From Saprospiraceae bacterium (GTDB taxonomy: Bacteria > Bacteroidota > Bacteroidia > Chitinophagales > Saprospiraceae), in the NCBI GenBank assembly GCA_019638455.1, contig JAHBTU010000002.1, positions 213,501 through 277,500 of the forward strand: 64,000 nt of DNA, given 5' to 3'. The notes under the pieces were generated by a model. The model was not told the origin of the DNA and made no database searches. It worked only from the letters and a program-made list of their open reading frames with translations. This document shows, piece by piece, positions 16,422-30,376 of this stretch. Position 1 is the first letter of the stretch. Each line of letters starts with the position of its first letter. A program made the position numbers and the translations under genes.

Positions 16422-16586
16422 GGCGCAAATGGGCAATTGGAAGCTGAAAAGCGGCACAAAATTGGCGAAGCGGCAAAATATTTTTTCCATTTCGTTTCGT
16501 TTTGGGAAAAATGCGGATTTTTACGCTGCCTGTCGTCCAACAAACGCTTGCCCAATGGCGTTCACTTGAACACCGAAACCGCGCTC

Positions 16587-17174
16587 ATGGATTACCGCTC
16601 CGCCAAACAATTCATTCTCTCCAAACTCCGCGACGAGCTTTCCGACAAGCTCTACTATCACGGGTTGCACCATACTATGGATGTGCTCAGGATGGCCAAG
16701 GAGATTGCCGCCAGCGAAGGTGTGGTTGGGCGAGACTTGACCCTTTTGAAAACCGCCGCCCTGTTCCACGACGCGGGTTTTGTGAAAGACAAACACGCTG
16801 GACATGAACATGAGGGTTGTCTCATGGTGCAGGATTTGCTGCCGCGTTTCGGATACACCCCAGAAGATGTCAAAGCCATTTGCGGGATGATAATGGCGAC
16901 CAAAATACCGCAGTCGCCCACCAACCTCTTGGAGGAAATCATCTGCGACGCAGACCTCGATTACTTGGGGCGCGACGATTTTTACCGCATTGGTGATTCG
17001 CTCTTCGAAGAGCTCAGGGAATATCACCTTATCCACGATGAGCAAGAGTGGAATCGCTTGCAAGTCAGTTTTCTTTCCGCGCACAAGTTTCACACACTCA
17101 CCAACAAATCGCTCCGCGAACCCGTGAAGCAAATGTATTTGGAGGATTTGAAGGGGTTGGTGGCGACGTATTGA
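16587..17174 (+). CDS. HD-domain phosphohydrolase
   Basis: A 195-residue metal-dependent phosphohydrolase. The HD-domain pattern runs YYHGLHHTMDVLR (first His), LFHDAGF (HD pair) and EIICDADLDYLGRDDF (distal Asp). The arrangement resembles the stand-alone HD proteins related to the N-terminal part of adenylate or guanylate cyclases; the substrate is unknown. ATG 16587 (MDYRSAKQF) is preferred to 16437, because the upstream 50 residues are not like the family. Its stop is 5 nt from the convergent ligA stop. Confidence 0.8.
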   Translation: MDYRSAKQFILSKLRDELSDKLYYHGLHHTMDVLRMAKEIAASEGVVGRDLTLLKTAALFHDAGFVKDKHAGHEHEGCLMVQDLLPRFGYTPEDVKAICGMIMATKIPQSPTNLLEEIICDADLDYLGRDDFYRIGDSLFEELREYHLIHDEQEWNRLQVSFLSAHKFHTLTNKSLREPVKQMYLEDLKGLVATY

Positions 17175-17179
17175 ACAGG

Positions 17180-20094
<2,915 letters not shown>

Positions 20095-20196
20095 GGCAAT
20101 CGGATTTTGAAATGAATAGAATTCTGGTGAAAGGTCGGGAAAACAGAGGCTTTCAGGCATGAAAAAAACTATTTTTCCCAAAAAAGCGGGCAAAGA

Positions 20197-20377
20197 TATA
20201 CCTAAGATTAAAGAGGATTTGAACCTGCCCGTTGGCAAGGCAGGAATGCTGTTGATTGATTTGTATGATTTTCAAAGGATTGCGAGCGCCGTTCGTTCAA
20301 AACCACCTTGTCAGAAGCTATTTTTAAGGGCTTGTCCGGCCAAGTGAAGCGGACGGGGCTGATTTGCGTTGACTATA
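20197..20377 (+). repeat. dispersed TATA-ended repeat, long form, copy 3
   Basis: 181 bp, same boundaries as the other long copies, with TAAG for CCAG near the left end. In the internal module the left part has drifted (GAAGCTATTTTTAAGGGC) while GGGGCTGA is kept. Its left TATA completes a CAAAGATA, that is TATCTTTG on the minus strand, 97 nt before the lipoprotein start. The remaining 20378-20561 shows nothing identifiable. Confidence 0.9.
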
Positions 20378-20561
20378 ACATGGCTTTTGATGCTGCCACT
20401 TCCTTTCTATGGCAATGAAAACATTGCAAAACAAGCGTCGTATGTGTTGGAATTGCGCTATTCCGATTTTTCTTTCCGCAAGCGAAAGGCCTTGCCAAAG
20501 AAAAATTCGCACATTTGCCCGCACTATTGGCTGCCCGCCCTCTGAACGAAGGGCGACGGTC

Positions 20562-20593
20562 TTGCAAAAACGCAGCACTTTTCTTTAACTTTA
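20562..20593 (+). promoter_or_regulatory. probable promoter of POT transporter
   Basis: TTG at 20562-20564, 21 nt spacing, then TAACTTTA (one mismatch to TAnnTTTG) at 20586-20593, just 10 nt before the ATG. The leader would be very short. Confidence 0.4.
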
Positions 20594-20603
20594 AACAGCA
20601 GTT

Positions 20604-22256
<1,653 letters not shown>

Positions 22257-22276
22257 AATAAAAGAGTCAATCCTCG

Positions 22277-22323
22277 CGTGAATGCCCTCGTAAGTTTCCA
22301 CGAACTCACGGGGGTATTTTTTT
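22277..22323 (+). terminator. intrinsic terminator after POT gene
   Basis: CGTGA...TCACG with an inner TCGT...ACGA pair, then GGGG-TATTTTTTTG. It starts about 20 nt after the stop codon. The stem is short and interrupted, so confidence is moderate. Confidence 0.45.
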
Positions 22324-22353
22324 GCCAAAAATCGCCGAACCGCACTCCGTCTA

Positions 22354-22382
22354 TTGCAAATTCCAACCTTCGCTTACCTTTG
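22354..22382 (+). promoter_or_regulatory. promoter of T9SS protein gene
   Basis: TTG at 22354-22356, 18 nt spacing, then TACCTTTG at 22375-22382: a full match to the Bacteroidota TTG/TAnnTTTG promoter. Transcription would begin near 22389 and give a leader of about 43 nt. Confidence 0.65.
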
Positions 22383-22431
22383 AAGCCAAACCATGACTGC
22401 ATCCAACAGTAATAAAACAACAAGGCTGACA

Positions 22432-25269
22432 ATGAATCTGAAACTGCTACGCCTCTCTTTCTTGGCATTTCTCCTTCCGATGTTCCATACAGGAAACGCT
22501 CAATGTGAATACACCCTCAATATGTTCGATTCGTTCGGCGATGGGTGGAATGGCGGCACACTCAACATCACCTCTGGCACCACGACCTATTCATTCACAT
22601 TGGCAGGTTTCCCGCTCGATAATGGCTCCGATAGCACCCTGACATTCATCGTGACCGACGGTCAACCTCTTGTGTTGTCTTGGACACCCGGCTTTTTCAA
22701 CCCAGAGGTGTCATTTTCAATACTGGACTATGATGGCGACCTCGTCTTTCAAACCTCCAATCCCAACACGGGCACAGTTTTTAGCGGAACGGGCGCTTGC
22801 CCCAGCTGCCTGAGACCTATTAACGTGGAGACGGAAAACGTGTTTGATACTTACGCAAGAGTGCGCTGGACACCAGTTAGCCTCGTTCAACCGCTCGGCT
22901 GGTGGGTGATATACGGACCTCAAGGCTTCTCCCTCTCTGCGGGCGAAGGCGACTCCTTGTATGTGACAACCCCCAAAGCCACAATCACCGGGTTGACACC
23001 CAAAACCAATTACGACTGGTATCTTTTGGAAATGTGCGACAGCACCGATTTCGCAAAGTTGGCAGGTCCTATTTCTTTTCAAACTTACTGGTCAAATGAT
23101 GTGGGCATTTCTGCCGTCATCGCGCCCGAAAGCGGATGTAGCCTTGGGGTTGAAGCGGTGAAAATCGTGATGAGCAATTTTGGCGCTAAGCCACAGTCGC
23201 TTATACCGTTCCGGTACAGCGTGAACGGGAAAGATGCGGGTGTGCCGCAGCCTCAAGATGGTTTTTACACGGGCGTATTGGGCAAAGACAGCTCTGCCGT
23301 CATTGAATTTGAGACGACCTACGATTTCTCCGAGCCGGGCGAGTACCTCATTTTGGTTTACACACAAATGAGCAACGACGAGGACCGCTCCAACGATACT
23401 TTCAGGTATTACATCGTAAACCGTTTGTTGGCACCATACACCCAGCATTTCGAGACATGGAGCGGTGGTTGGTTCGTGGATACTGAAAACAGCGTCAACC
23501 CTTCTTGGGAGTTTGGCAATCCGTCAGCCGCTTTTATCTCCGCCGCCGCCAGCGGCCAAAACGCATGGGTCACCAATTTGGATGGCGACTATAACACGGA
23601 AGAAACTTCATACCTGCAATCACCATGTTTTGATTTTAGCACCCTAACCACAGACCCCGTCATCCAATTCTCCATCATTTATCGCAACTTCTTTAATTTC
23701 GATGGTGCATGGCTGGAAATGTCAATTAACGACGGGGACACTTGGGAAAAAGTCGGAGCCTTGGATGAAGGCTTTAACTGGTACACGGATTTCAACACTT
23801 CCAACGACTTAGGCGATGTCTGGTCGGGCACTAACGATGGATGGGAAACCGCTCGGATTCAACTATTGGGCGTGGCGGGCGAGAGCAATGTGCGTTTCCG
23901 ATTTGCTTTCAGCAGTTACTTTAGCTTCTCCACGGCGGAAGGAGTAGGCGTGGACGACATCCGCATCTACGTTCCCTTTGAAAAAGACCTTTTTGGCGTG
24001 AGCGCCAAGAGTGCTGGCGATGGCAATGATTGCGGACTTCAAAACGACCAAATCACTTTTTCATTTACCAATTTTGGCACCGCGCCGCAGACGGGGATTC
24101 AGGTAGCCTATTCCTTGAATGGCGGCACTCCCGTGGTGGAGACGATAAACGAAACGGTGCTGCCTTACGAACTTTTCACCTACACGTTCAACACACCGTT
24201 TGACAGCCGCGATGCTTCGTTCGACATCAAATGTTGGACTAACCTCGCGGGCGAACAAGATTTTGCCAACGACACCGCCTACTACAGTGTGAGCCACTTG
24301 CCCAGAGCCGTACCTTTCAAGGAAGACTTTGAGGGCCTTGTCATACCCGAGGGGTGGTTCGTGTCGGGTGGAGGCGATATCACCAACGCCAACAACAACA
24401 CATCTTATGTTTTGTCGTCGAACCTTTGGTTTAACAACCCTGAATTCACATACGACCTGCCCCGATACGGCCTCATCAGCACGGGCGACTCTTTGACTTT
24501 TGAATACAAAATCACCAATTTTGGCAGCGGAGGCACAGCCGCCACCGTGCTGACCGGAGGCTCGAAAATAGAAGTGCAAGTCTCTACCAATTGCAGCACC
24601 TACCAGACCATTTACACCATCAACAATATCACCCACACACCGACCATCCTCATGCGAACGATTCGGCTCAACCTTAGCAGCTTTGCGGGGCAGGCCGTCA
24701 AAATTCGCTTCAAAGGCACTTGGGGTGCAGGCGATTTTAATTTCGACCTCGACAACATCAATCTTCGCGCCTGCGCAACTGATATGCAGCTGTCCGCAAC
24801 TGTGACACCCTCCACCAATGGGCAAAATGGGGCGGCCACCCTCAATGTGGGCTTGGGCAACCCTCCCTACACTTATCTTTGGAGTAATGGCGCTACTACC
24901 CAGACCGTGACGGGCCTGCCGGTTGGCCCCATCTCAGTCACCGTGACCGATGCGCGTGGCTGCACGGGCGAGCTGACCATTAACATCGGCACCACCTCCA
25001 CGGACGACATTGATGGGCTGCAAGCATTGACGCTGCGCCCCAACCCCACCTCTGGGCTTGCGTGGCTAAACGTCTCGTTTGACCGCCCCATGGATTTGAA
25101 TGTGGAAATCACCGATTTGCTTGGTCGGCGCATTTGGGAGGCCAATGCCTCTTACACGACCCAGTTCGCCGAGCAGCTCGATGTTGCAAACTTCCCGAAC
25201 GGGCTGTATATCATTCGCCTTACGGCAAATGGTCAAACGACCACTCGGAAATTGGTGAAATCAAATTGA
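22432..25269 (+). CDS. large secreted multi-domain protein with T9SS type A sorting domain
   Basis: A 945-residue protein exported by Sec then the type IX system. In order: signal peptide (to HTGNAQ); an N-terminal CEYTLNMFDSFGDGWNGG module; an FN3-like domain ending in a TGLTPKTNYDWYL segment; a CARDB-like region (DVGISAVIAPESGCSLGVEA). Then a MAM/jelly-roll-like region (AWVTNLDGDYN to VGVDDIRIYVPFEKD), a second CARDB-like and jelly-roll region, and a SprB-like repeat (YLWSNGATTQTVTGLPVGPI). It ends with the sorting domain LRPNPTSGLAWLNVSFDRPM...GLYIIRL...RKLVKSN. No catalytic domain was seen; an adhesin or surface coat protein is likely. Start 22432 (MNLKLLRL) is preferred over 22393. Confidence 0.85.
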   Translation: MNLKLLRLSFLAFLLPMFHTGNAQCEYTLNMFDSFGDGWNGGTLNITSGTTTYSFTLAGFPLDNGSDSTLTFIVTDGQPLVLSWTPGFFNPEVSFSILDYDGDLVFQTSNPNTGTVFSGTGACPSCLRPINVETENVFDTYARVRWTPVSLVQPLGWWVIYGPQGFSLSAGEGDSLYVTTPKATITGLTPKTNYDWYLLEMCDSTDFAKLAGPISFQTYWSNDVGISAVIAPESGCSLGVEAVKIVMSNFGAKPQSLIPFRYSVNGKDAGVPQPQDGFYTGVLGKDSSAVIEFETTYDFSEPGEYLILVYTQMSNDEDRSNDTFRYYIVNRLLAPYTQHFETWSGGWFVDTENSVNPSWEFGNPSAAFISAAASGQNAWVTNLDGDYNTEETSYLQSPCFDFSTLTTDPVIQFSIIYRNFFNFDGAWLEMSINDGDTWEKVGALDEGFNWYTDFNTSNDLGDVWSGTNDGWETARIQLLGVAGESNVRFRFAFSSYFSFSTAEGVGVDDIRIYVPFEKDLFGVSAKSAGDGNDCGLQNDQITFSFTNFGTAPQTGIQVAYSLNGGTPVVETINETVLPYELFTYTFNTPFDSRDASFDIKCWTNLAGEQDFANDTAYYSVSHLPRAVPFKEDFEGLVIPEGWFVSGGGDITNANNNTSYVLSSNLWFNNPEFTYDLPRYGLISTGDSLTFEYKITNFGSGGTAATVLTGGSKIEVQVSTNCSTYQTIYTINNITHTPTILMRTIRLNLSSFAGQAVKIRFKGTWGAGDFNFDLDNINLRACATDMQLSATVTPSTNGQNGAATLNVGLGNPPYTYLWSNGATTQTVTGLPVGPISVTVTDARGCTGELTINIGTTSTDDIDGLQALTLRPNPTSGLAWLNVSFDRPMDLNVEITDLLGRRIWEANASYTTQFAEQLDVANFPNGLYIIRLTANGQTTTRKLVKSN

Positions 25270-25300
25270 GGAACATTATATGGCGCGACCGCTTCGAAGA

Positions 25301-25425
25301 TATAGTCAACGCAAGGTGGTTTTGCACGAACGGTGCTCGCAATCCTTGGGAAATCATGCAAATCAATCAAGGAAATCCCTGTCTTGCCAACGGGCAGATT
25401 CAAATCCTCTTTAATCTTGGGTATA
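25301..25425 (-). repeat. dispersed TATA-ended repeat, short form, copy 4
   Basis: A reverse-strand 125 bp copy. On the minus strand it runs TATACCCAAGATTAAAGAGG to CCACCTTGCGTTGACTATA, lacking exactly the 56 bp hairpin module of the long copies. It begins 32 nt after the T9SS gene stop. Confidence 0.9.
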
Positions 25426-25464
25426 GTAATCTCACAACGGTCTTGCCAGACCTATGCACTCGTC

Positions 25465-25508
25465 AGTCGGCTGACTTGCTCGCACTGTTTTGTGCAAGTC
25501 AGCCGACT
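25465..25508. repeat. perfect 15 bp inverted repeat
   Basis: AGTCGGCTGACTTGC and GCAAGTCAGCCGACT are exact complements around a 14 nt loop, 171 nt upstream of the MerR-type regulator and 40 nt after repeat copy 4. No T-tract follows directly, so it is more likely an operator, an RNA structure in the leader, or element debris than a terminator. The rest of 25270-25679 has no gene. Confidence 0.8.
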
Positions 25509-25679
25509 ATTGTGCAGCTTATTCCAAAATTTTTCTACTGAACATTCCACAGTTTCGCCTGTTTCATAGACTTTTGAGGCTGGATTCGACTGCTGTGAAC
25601 CGTTGCTTTTTATTTCAAAGAAAATCAAACCCTTAGGAAGCAACGAATCATTTGTCGAGCAGTTTTCAGGAGAAAATAA

Positions 25680-26627
25680 ATGGCGATTTACTCCATCCGA
25701 GACTTAGAAAAATTGACGGGCATCAAAGCCCACACTATCCGTATCTGGGAACAGCGGTATGGGATGGTGAAACCTGCCCGCACGGATACCAACATTCGCT
25801 ATTACACCGATGAAAACTTGCGTCTCCTGTTCAACATCGCGCTGCTCAACCGCCATGGCTACAAAATCAGCAAATTAGCTCAGATGTCGGCAGACGAAAT
25901 AGCGCATCGCGTGGCGGACATTGCTCAAAACAATGGCAGTCAGAACACACAAATTGATGCGCTCACGCTGGCCATGATTGACTTGGACGAGGCGACATTT
26001 GACCGCATCTTCTCCACCTACACTTCGGAGCACGGTTTTGAGCAGACGATGGTAGACCTCGTGTATCCTTTTCTCGATAAACTCAATGTGTTGTGGCTCA
26101 CCAACAGCGTGAGTCCAGCACACGAGAAATTTATCGGCCACTTGATACGGAGAAAATTGATGTGCGCCATTGACAAAGAGACCGCCGAACCAGCCCGCGA
26201 CGCTGCCACATTTTTGCTTTACTTGCCTGACGACGAGTCGCAAGAACTGACGCTGCTTTTTATGCACTATCTGTTGCGCAATCGCAGACAGCGAGTCGTC
26301 TATCTTGGGCATCGCATCTCATTGAGCGATTTGGAAGATGCTTGTCAGCCGTTGCGGCCCGATTTTGTGTTCACCATTTTGCAGGAACCTATACCACGAC
26401 AACCTATTCAAGGGTATTTGGATGCGGCAGCGCAAGTGGCCAATCCTTCGCAATTGCTGCTTACCGGAGCTCAGCTATTCGTGAACCCAATCAAATTGCC
26501 GCCCAACGCACGAGTGCTCAATGGCTTGCAGGACACCATCCAATTTCTTGATAGCCTCAAATTGAGGCAACGCGGCAAAACCTCGGCCATGGGAGATATG
26601 CAAACCTTGATAGGAAGCGCCATGTGA
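25680..26627 (+). CDS. MerR-type regulator with B12-binding-like fold
   Basis: A 315-residue DNA-binding regulator. Residues 4-70 form a MerR winged helix (YSIRDLEKLTGIKAHTIRIW, EQRYGMVKPARTDTNIRYYT). Residues ~90-165 match the four-helix cap and ~175-290 the Rossmann-like cobalamin domain of CarH/LitR light-sensing repressors. From memory, CarH binds adenosylcobalamin through a Wx9EH motif and a lower-ligand His. Here W139 and E149 are kept, but K150 replaces the motif His, L140 the adjacent His and Q188 the lower ligand. It probably does not bind B12 conventionally. AGGAG lies before the ATG. Stop is 7 nt from the convergent EAD-like gene. Confidence 0.85.
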   Translation: MAIYSIRDLEKLTGIKAHTIRIWEQRYGMVKPARTDTNIRYYTDENLRLLFNIALLNRHGYKISKLAQMSADEIAHRVADIAQNNGSQNTQIDALTLAMIDLDEATFDRIFSTYTSEHGFEQTMVDLVYPFLDKLNVLWLTNSVSPAHEKFIGHLIRRKLMCAIDKETAEPARDAATFLLYLPDDESQELTLLFMHYLLRNRRQRVVYLGHRISLSDLEDACQPLRPDFVFTILQEPIPRQPIQGYLDAAAQVANPSQLLLTGAQLFVNPIKLPPNARVLNGLQDTIQFLDSLKLRQRGKTSAMGDMQTLIGSAM

Positions 26628-26634
26628 TATTGGC

Positions 26635-27540
26635 TTATTGCCCTTGCTCGTCCAACCACGCGGCCATTTTCATTTCCTGCTCGTCCTTCTCTTTGATGCG
26701 TCCCATCCACCGTTTGGCGAATTCCCAGTTTTTGTTTTCGATGGCAATCATGGCACACAAAGAAAACACCGCGTCTTTCAAATCACGCGCGGGCTGCACA
26801 GCGGTGACATCGCGGAAGGTCTCGAACGGAGCATTGAAGGTCGCTCCACCCTTTTTCAAAAACTTGAAACCCATCCGCACTCGTACCGAATCTTTCTCAA
26901 ATGCTTGATATTGACCAAAAATGACCAAGTCGGCAGCACAAGCACGCGCACGGCGTTCGGCATCCTGCGAACTCACTCCATTGGGGTCGTCGGCATTGCC
27001 AATTCTGGCTTCGGCGGGGAACCCTCCCTTTTTGGTCAACTCTTGAATATCGTCGCGGATGCGTGGCTCAGGGCGAACATCGGGGCCAGCCAGTTTTTCA
27101 AAAGGGAAAATAATGACGTGAAGGGCCTGTGCCTCTTCAAATTTCGGACAATCCGAGTTGTTTTTTTGCAAAAACAAAAACGCCACCACGCTCAACAACA
27201 ACACACCCCCCAGCGCCATCATCAAGCGTTGCCTGCGGTGGCCGCCCTGCATCGCCGACGACATGGGCACTCGCCCTGCCTCAAAATCGTCGAGAATGTT
27301 CAGCAAGGTATCATTCACTTTGCTGTATTCGCGCTGCGCCTCTTGAAATGATAAAATGCCCTTGAGCTCCTGCTGCCGGACCGCATTGAAATTGGCCTCC
27401 GCGACCCGCAAGATGCGCAACAAATTGCCTTTGAACCGCTTATCTTTTTCAAGCAGGGGAACGAATTGCTCAATAGCCTTACCCGTCTCGCCTTGCGCGA
27501 GCAGCGCCCGGACGGATTCGATGTTAGCGCTGTTTTCCAT
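26635..27540 (-). CDS. EAD11-like domain / TM / TolB-N-like protein
   Basis: 301 residues, no family I can name with certainty. Residues 6-88 (IESVRALLAQGETGKAIEQF to LLNILDDFEAG) are all-helical and resemble effector-associated domain EAD11, an adaptor module recalled from bacterial conflict and signalling systems. One transmembrane helix spans ~106-125 (LMMALGGVLLLSVVAFLFLQ). Residues ~138-250 (HVIIFPFEKLAGPDV, then ARACAADLVIFGQYQAFEKD and VRVRMGFKFL) resemble the TolB-N/FlgO-like domain often attached to signalling proteins. The topology would be cytoplasmic EAD with an extracytoplasmic sensor-like part. No effector gene is adjacent. A -7 box lies 34 nt upstream. Confidence 0.6.
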   Translation of the reverse strand: MENSANIESVRALLAQGETGKAIEQFVPLLEKDKRFKGNLLRILRVAEANFNAVRQQELKGILSFQEAQREYSKVNDTLLNILDDFEAGRVPMSSAMQGGHRRQRLMMALGGVLLLSVVAFLFLQKNNSDCPKFEEAQALHVIIFPFEKLAGPDVRPEPRIRDDIQELTKKGGFPAEARIGNADDPNGVSSQDAERRARACAADLVIFGQYQAFEKDSVRVRMGFKFLKKGGATFNAPFETFRDVTAVQPARDLKDAVFSLCAMIAIENKNWEFAKRWMGRIKEKDEQEMKMAAWLDEQGQ

Positions 27541-27573
27541 CGGCAGTCAATTTTTACAAATAGTGAAAGGTGG

Positions 27574-27581
27574 CAAAAATA
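27574..27581 (-). promoter_or_regulatory. -7 element for EAD-like gene
   Basis: TATTTTTG on the minus strand, 34 nt before the start at 27540. A TTG (minus strand) lies 24 nt further upstream at 27606-27608, slightly beyond the usual 17-23 nt spacing. Confidence 0.45.
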
Positions 27582-27718
27582 CACATTGTCAATGCCTTTT
27601 ACATTCAAAACAGGCTCGTTTTTGCGTGAAAGTCGAAAAATTGGTATTCGGCAGGCATCTTGCGTCGTCCTCAAACTTTTTCTTTTTTCACTGGTTCCAT
27701 TTTCGCGGCCATTTGCCC

Positions 27719-27726
27719 TACATTTG
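27719..27726 (+). promoter_or_regulatory. -7 element for aconitase
   Basis: TACATTTG, a full TAnnTTTG match, about 103 nt before the aconitase start. The leader would be roughly 95 nt. No well-spaced TTG. Confidence 0.4.
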
Positions 27727-27829
27727 CCCACTTTTTTTGACAAAAGAAGGACTTTTGCCTTGAATGCCTGAATTTGATTTCCAAACTGGCAGCCAAGGCA
27801 CAGGGTCTTAAAAATCCAACATCCGTAAG

Positions 27830-30100
27830 ATGATATTCGACTTGAAAATGATTCGGGAGTTTTACAAAAACTACCCGGCTCGCGTGGACGCAGCCAAAGC
27901 AAAACTCAAACGCCCACTCACCCTTTCCGAAAAAATCCTCTTTTCCCACCTACACCCGGATAGTCCCCTCGCCGATTACAAACGGGGAGCGGACTATGTG
28001 TTCTTCCAAGTGGACCGAGTAGCCATGCAAGATGCCACCGCGCAAATGGCTTTGCTACAATTTATGACCTGTGGCCGAAAGAAAGTGGCGGTGCCCAGCA
28101 CCGTCCATTGCGACCACCTCATCACAGCCGAAGTGGGCGCGGCAAAAGACATGGAAGTCGCGTTGAACAAGAACAAAGAAGTGTTCGATTTTCTCAGTAC
28201 GGTGAGCCAAAAATACGGCATCGGCTTCTGGAAACCCGGCGCAGGCATCATTCACCAAATTGTGCTGGAAAACTACGCTTTCCCCGGCGGCCTGATGATT
28301 GGCACCGATTCCCATACGGTCAACGCTGGCGGACTCGGTATGGTCGCTATCGGCGTGGGCGGTGCCGACGCGGTGGACGCGATGAGCGGCATGGCGTGGG
28401 AACTTCAAATGCCCAAATTGATTGGTGTGAAGTTGACAGGCAAACTGCGTGGCTGGGCTTCGCCAAAAGATGTCATTCTGAAGGTCGCCGGCATCCTGAC
28501 CGTGAAAGGCGGCACGGGGGCCATCGTGGAGTATTTCGGTCCCGGCGCGCAAAGCATGAGCGCCACTGGCAAAGGCACCATCTGCAACATGGGCGCTGAA
28601 ATAGGCGCGACGACCTCCACTTTCGGCTACGACAAGAGCATGGCTCGCTACTTGAAAGCAACGGGTCGCGCCAAAGTCGGCTCCCTGTGCAACAAAATCG
28701 CCCCTTATCTTACCGGCGACGCGGAGTGCTACGAAAACCCAGAAAAGTATTTTGACCAAGTCATCGAAATTGACCTGTCAAAGCTGGAGCCGCACATCAA
28801 TGGCCCTTTCACCCCAGATTTGGCTTGGCCGCTCTCGAAGTTTGCGGCAGCTGTGAAGAAAAACAAATACCCGGCGAAACTCGAAGTCGGTCTTATCGGC
28901 TCTTGCACCAACTCTTCCTACGAAGACTTGACCCGCGCTGCCTCCGTGGCGCGGCAGGCGAAAGAAAAAGGCATCGAGGTGCGGGCAGAATTCACCATCA
29001 CGCCGGGTTCGGAGCAAATTCGCTACACCGCCGAACGCGATGGGCTTTTGAAGGAATTTGAGCAAATCGGTGGCGTGGTACTCGCCAACGCCTGCGGCCC
29101 CTGCATCGGCCAATGGGCGCGCCACATTGACGACAAGAACCGCCCCAACTCGATTATGACCTCCTTCAACCGCAACTTCACCTCGCGGAACGATGGCAAC
29201 CCGAACACTCACGCCTTCGTGGCTTCGCCCGAAATTGTGACAGCCTTCGCCATCGCGGGAGATTTGACGTTCAACCCAAAACGCGGTGTTCTAATCAATA
29301 AAAAAGGCGAAGCCGTCAAACTCGACCCCCCGCGAGGAATCGAACTGCCCAAAGCAGGATTCGCTGTGGAGGATGCCGGCTACATCGCTCCGGCCAAAAA
29401 AGGCAGCACCATCAAAGTCGCGGTGGACAAAAAATCGGAACGGCTGCAACTGCTCAAGCCATTCGAGCCAATCAAAAACGAGGAACTGCAAAACATGCGC
29501 GTCCTCATCAAGGCCAAAGGCAAGTGCACCACCGACCACATTTCCATGGCTGGCCCGTGGCTCAAATATCGCGGCCACCTTGAAAACATCTCGAACAACT
29601 GCTACATCGGCGCTACCAACGCCTTCAACGACGAGCGCAACAAAGTGCTGAACGTGGAAAAAGGCGAATACATGGAGGTGCCAGCTTCGGCACGCCTGTA
29701 TCAGAAAAAAGGCATCGGCACCATCATATTCGGCGAGGAAAACCTCGGCGAAGGCTCCAGCCGCGAACATGCCGCCATGGAACCTCGCTACCTCGGCGTG
29801 AAGGCCGTTGTGGTCAAATCCTTCGCCCGAATCCACCAGACCAACCTGAAAAAACAGGGCATGCTGGCGCTCACCTTCGCCAACCCAGCAGATTACGACA
29901 AGGTGCGTCAGGACGACAAGGTGAGCATTCTGGGCTTCGAAAAATTCGCGCCCGGCAAGCCCCTGCAAATCCGCCTCGACCACGCCGACGGCACTTCCGA
30001 CACCTTCGACGTGCTGCACACCTACAACGACCAACAAATCGAATGGGTAAAAGCAGGGAGTGCACTGAATAAAATAAGGAAGGAGTTTGGAATGAAGTAG
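27830..30100 (+). CDS. acn: aconitate hydratase
   Basis: Isomerises citrate to isocitrate through cis-aconitate in the TCA cycle, using a [4Fe-4S] cluster. The 756-residue length and sequence match the mitochondrial-type aconitase common in Bacteroidota. Cluster cysteines are C359 in [12 protein letters not shown] and C422/C425 in [39 protein letters not shown] and the swivel-domain [22 protein letters not shown] are intact. Monocistronic. Three 23 bp palindromic repeats follow the stop directly. Confidence 0.95.
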   Translation: MIFDLKMIREFYKNYPARVDAAKAKLKRPLTLSEKILFSHLHPDSPLADYKRGADYVFFQVDRVAMQDATAQMALLQFMTCGRKKVAVPSTVHCDHLITAEVGAAKDMEVALNKNKEVFDFLSTVSQKYGIGFWKPGAGIIHQIVLENYAFPGGLMIGTDSHTVNAGGLGMVAIGVGGADAVDAMSGMAWELQMPKLIGVKLTGKLRGWASPKDVILKVAGILTVKGGTGAIVEYFGPGAQSMSATGKGTICNMGAEIGATTSTFGYDKSMARYLKATGRAKVGSLCNKIAPYLTGDAECYENPEKYFDQVIEIDLSKLEPHINGPFTPDLAWPLSKFAAAVKKNKYPAKLEVGLIGSCTNSSYEDLTRAASVARQAKEKGIEVRAEFTITPGSEQIRYTAERDGLLKEFEQIGGVVLANACGPCIGQWARHIDDKNRPNSIMTSFNRNFTSRNDGNPNTHAFVASPEIVTAFAIAGDLTFNPKRGVLINKKGEAVKLDPPRGIELPKAGFAVEDAGYIAPAKKGSTIKVAVDKKSERLQLLKPFEPIKNEELQNMRVLIKAKGKCTTDHISMAGPWLKYRGHLENISNNCYIGATNAFNDERNKVLNVEKGEYMEVPASARLYQKKGIGTIIFGEENLGEGSSREHAAMEPRYLGVKAVVVKSFARIHQTNLKKQGMLALTFANPADYDKVRQDDKVSILGFEKFAPGKPLQIRLDHADGTSDTFDVLHTYNDQQIEWVKAGSALNKIRKEFGMK

Positions 30101-30203
30101 CGCCAACTTTCAGTTGGTGGTAACGCCGACTTTCAGTTGGTGGTAACGCCAACTTTCAGTTGGTGTCTCCATGACGCTCGCCAACCAGAAGGTTGGCGTT
30201 ACT
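30101..30203. repeat. 23 bp tandem palindromic repeats plus inverted partner
   Basis: The unit CGCCAACTTTCAGTTGGTG plus GTAA repeats with a 23 bp period at 30101, 30124 and 30147 (one C-to-G/A-type change in the second unit). Each unit holds a CCAACT-TTC-AGTTGG hairpin. It is followed by GCCAACCAGAAGGTTGGC and GTTAC (30179-30201), a similar hairpin. The array starts at the base after the aconitase stop, so it probably shapes the 3' end of that mRNA. There is no spacer variation, so it is not CRISPR. The remaining 30204-30376 has no gene. Confidence 0.85.
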
Positions 30204-30376
30204 GGCTGTTCGCGCATGAGGCGTGGGCAGCCAGTTTTGTCTGATATTGGAAGAAACGATGAGCACAGAGCCAAATTCCGCAACCGCCTATGTAAATGTG
30301 GCGAACATTGACAGGCTAAGTCTTCCCCTCTCCCAACACTTCACCGAACTTGCTGTTGTTTGCAAAAACACTTTGC

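Noticed and set aside
30101..30203. Possible CRISPR array
   Set aside because: The 23 bp units are contiguous, self-complementary and have no variable spacers. No cas gene lies in the window.
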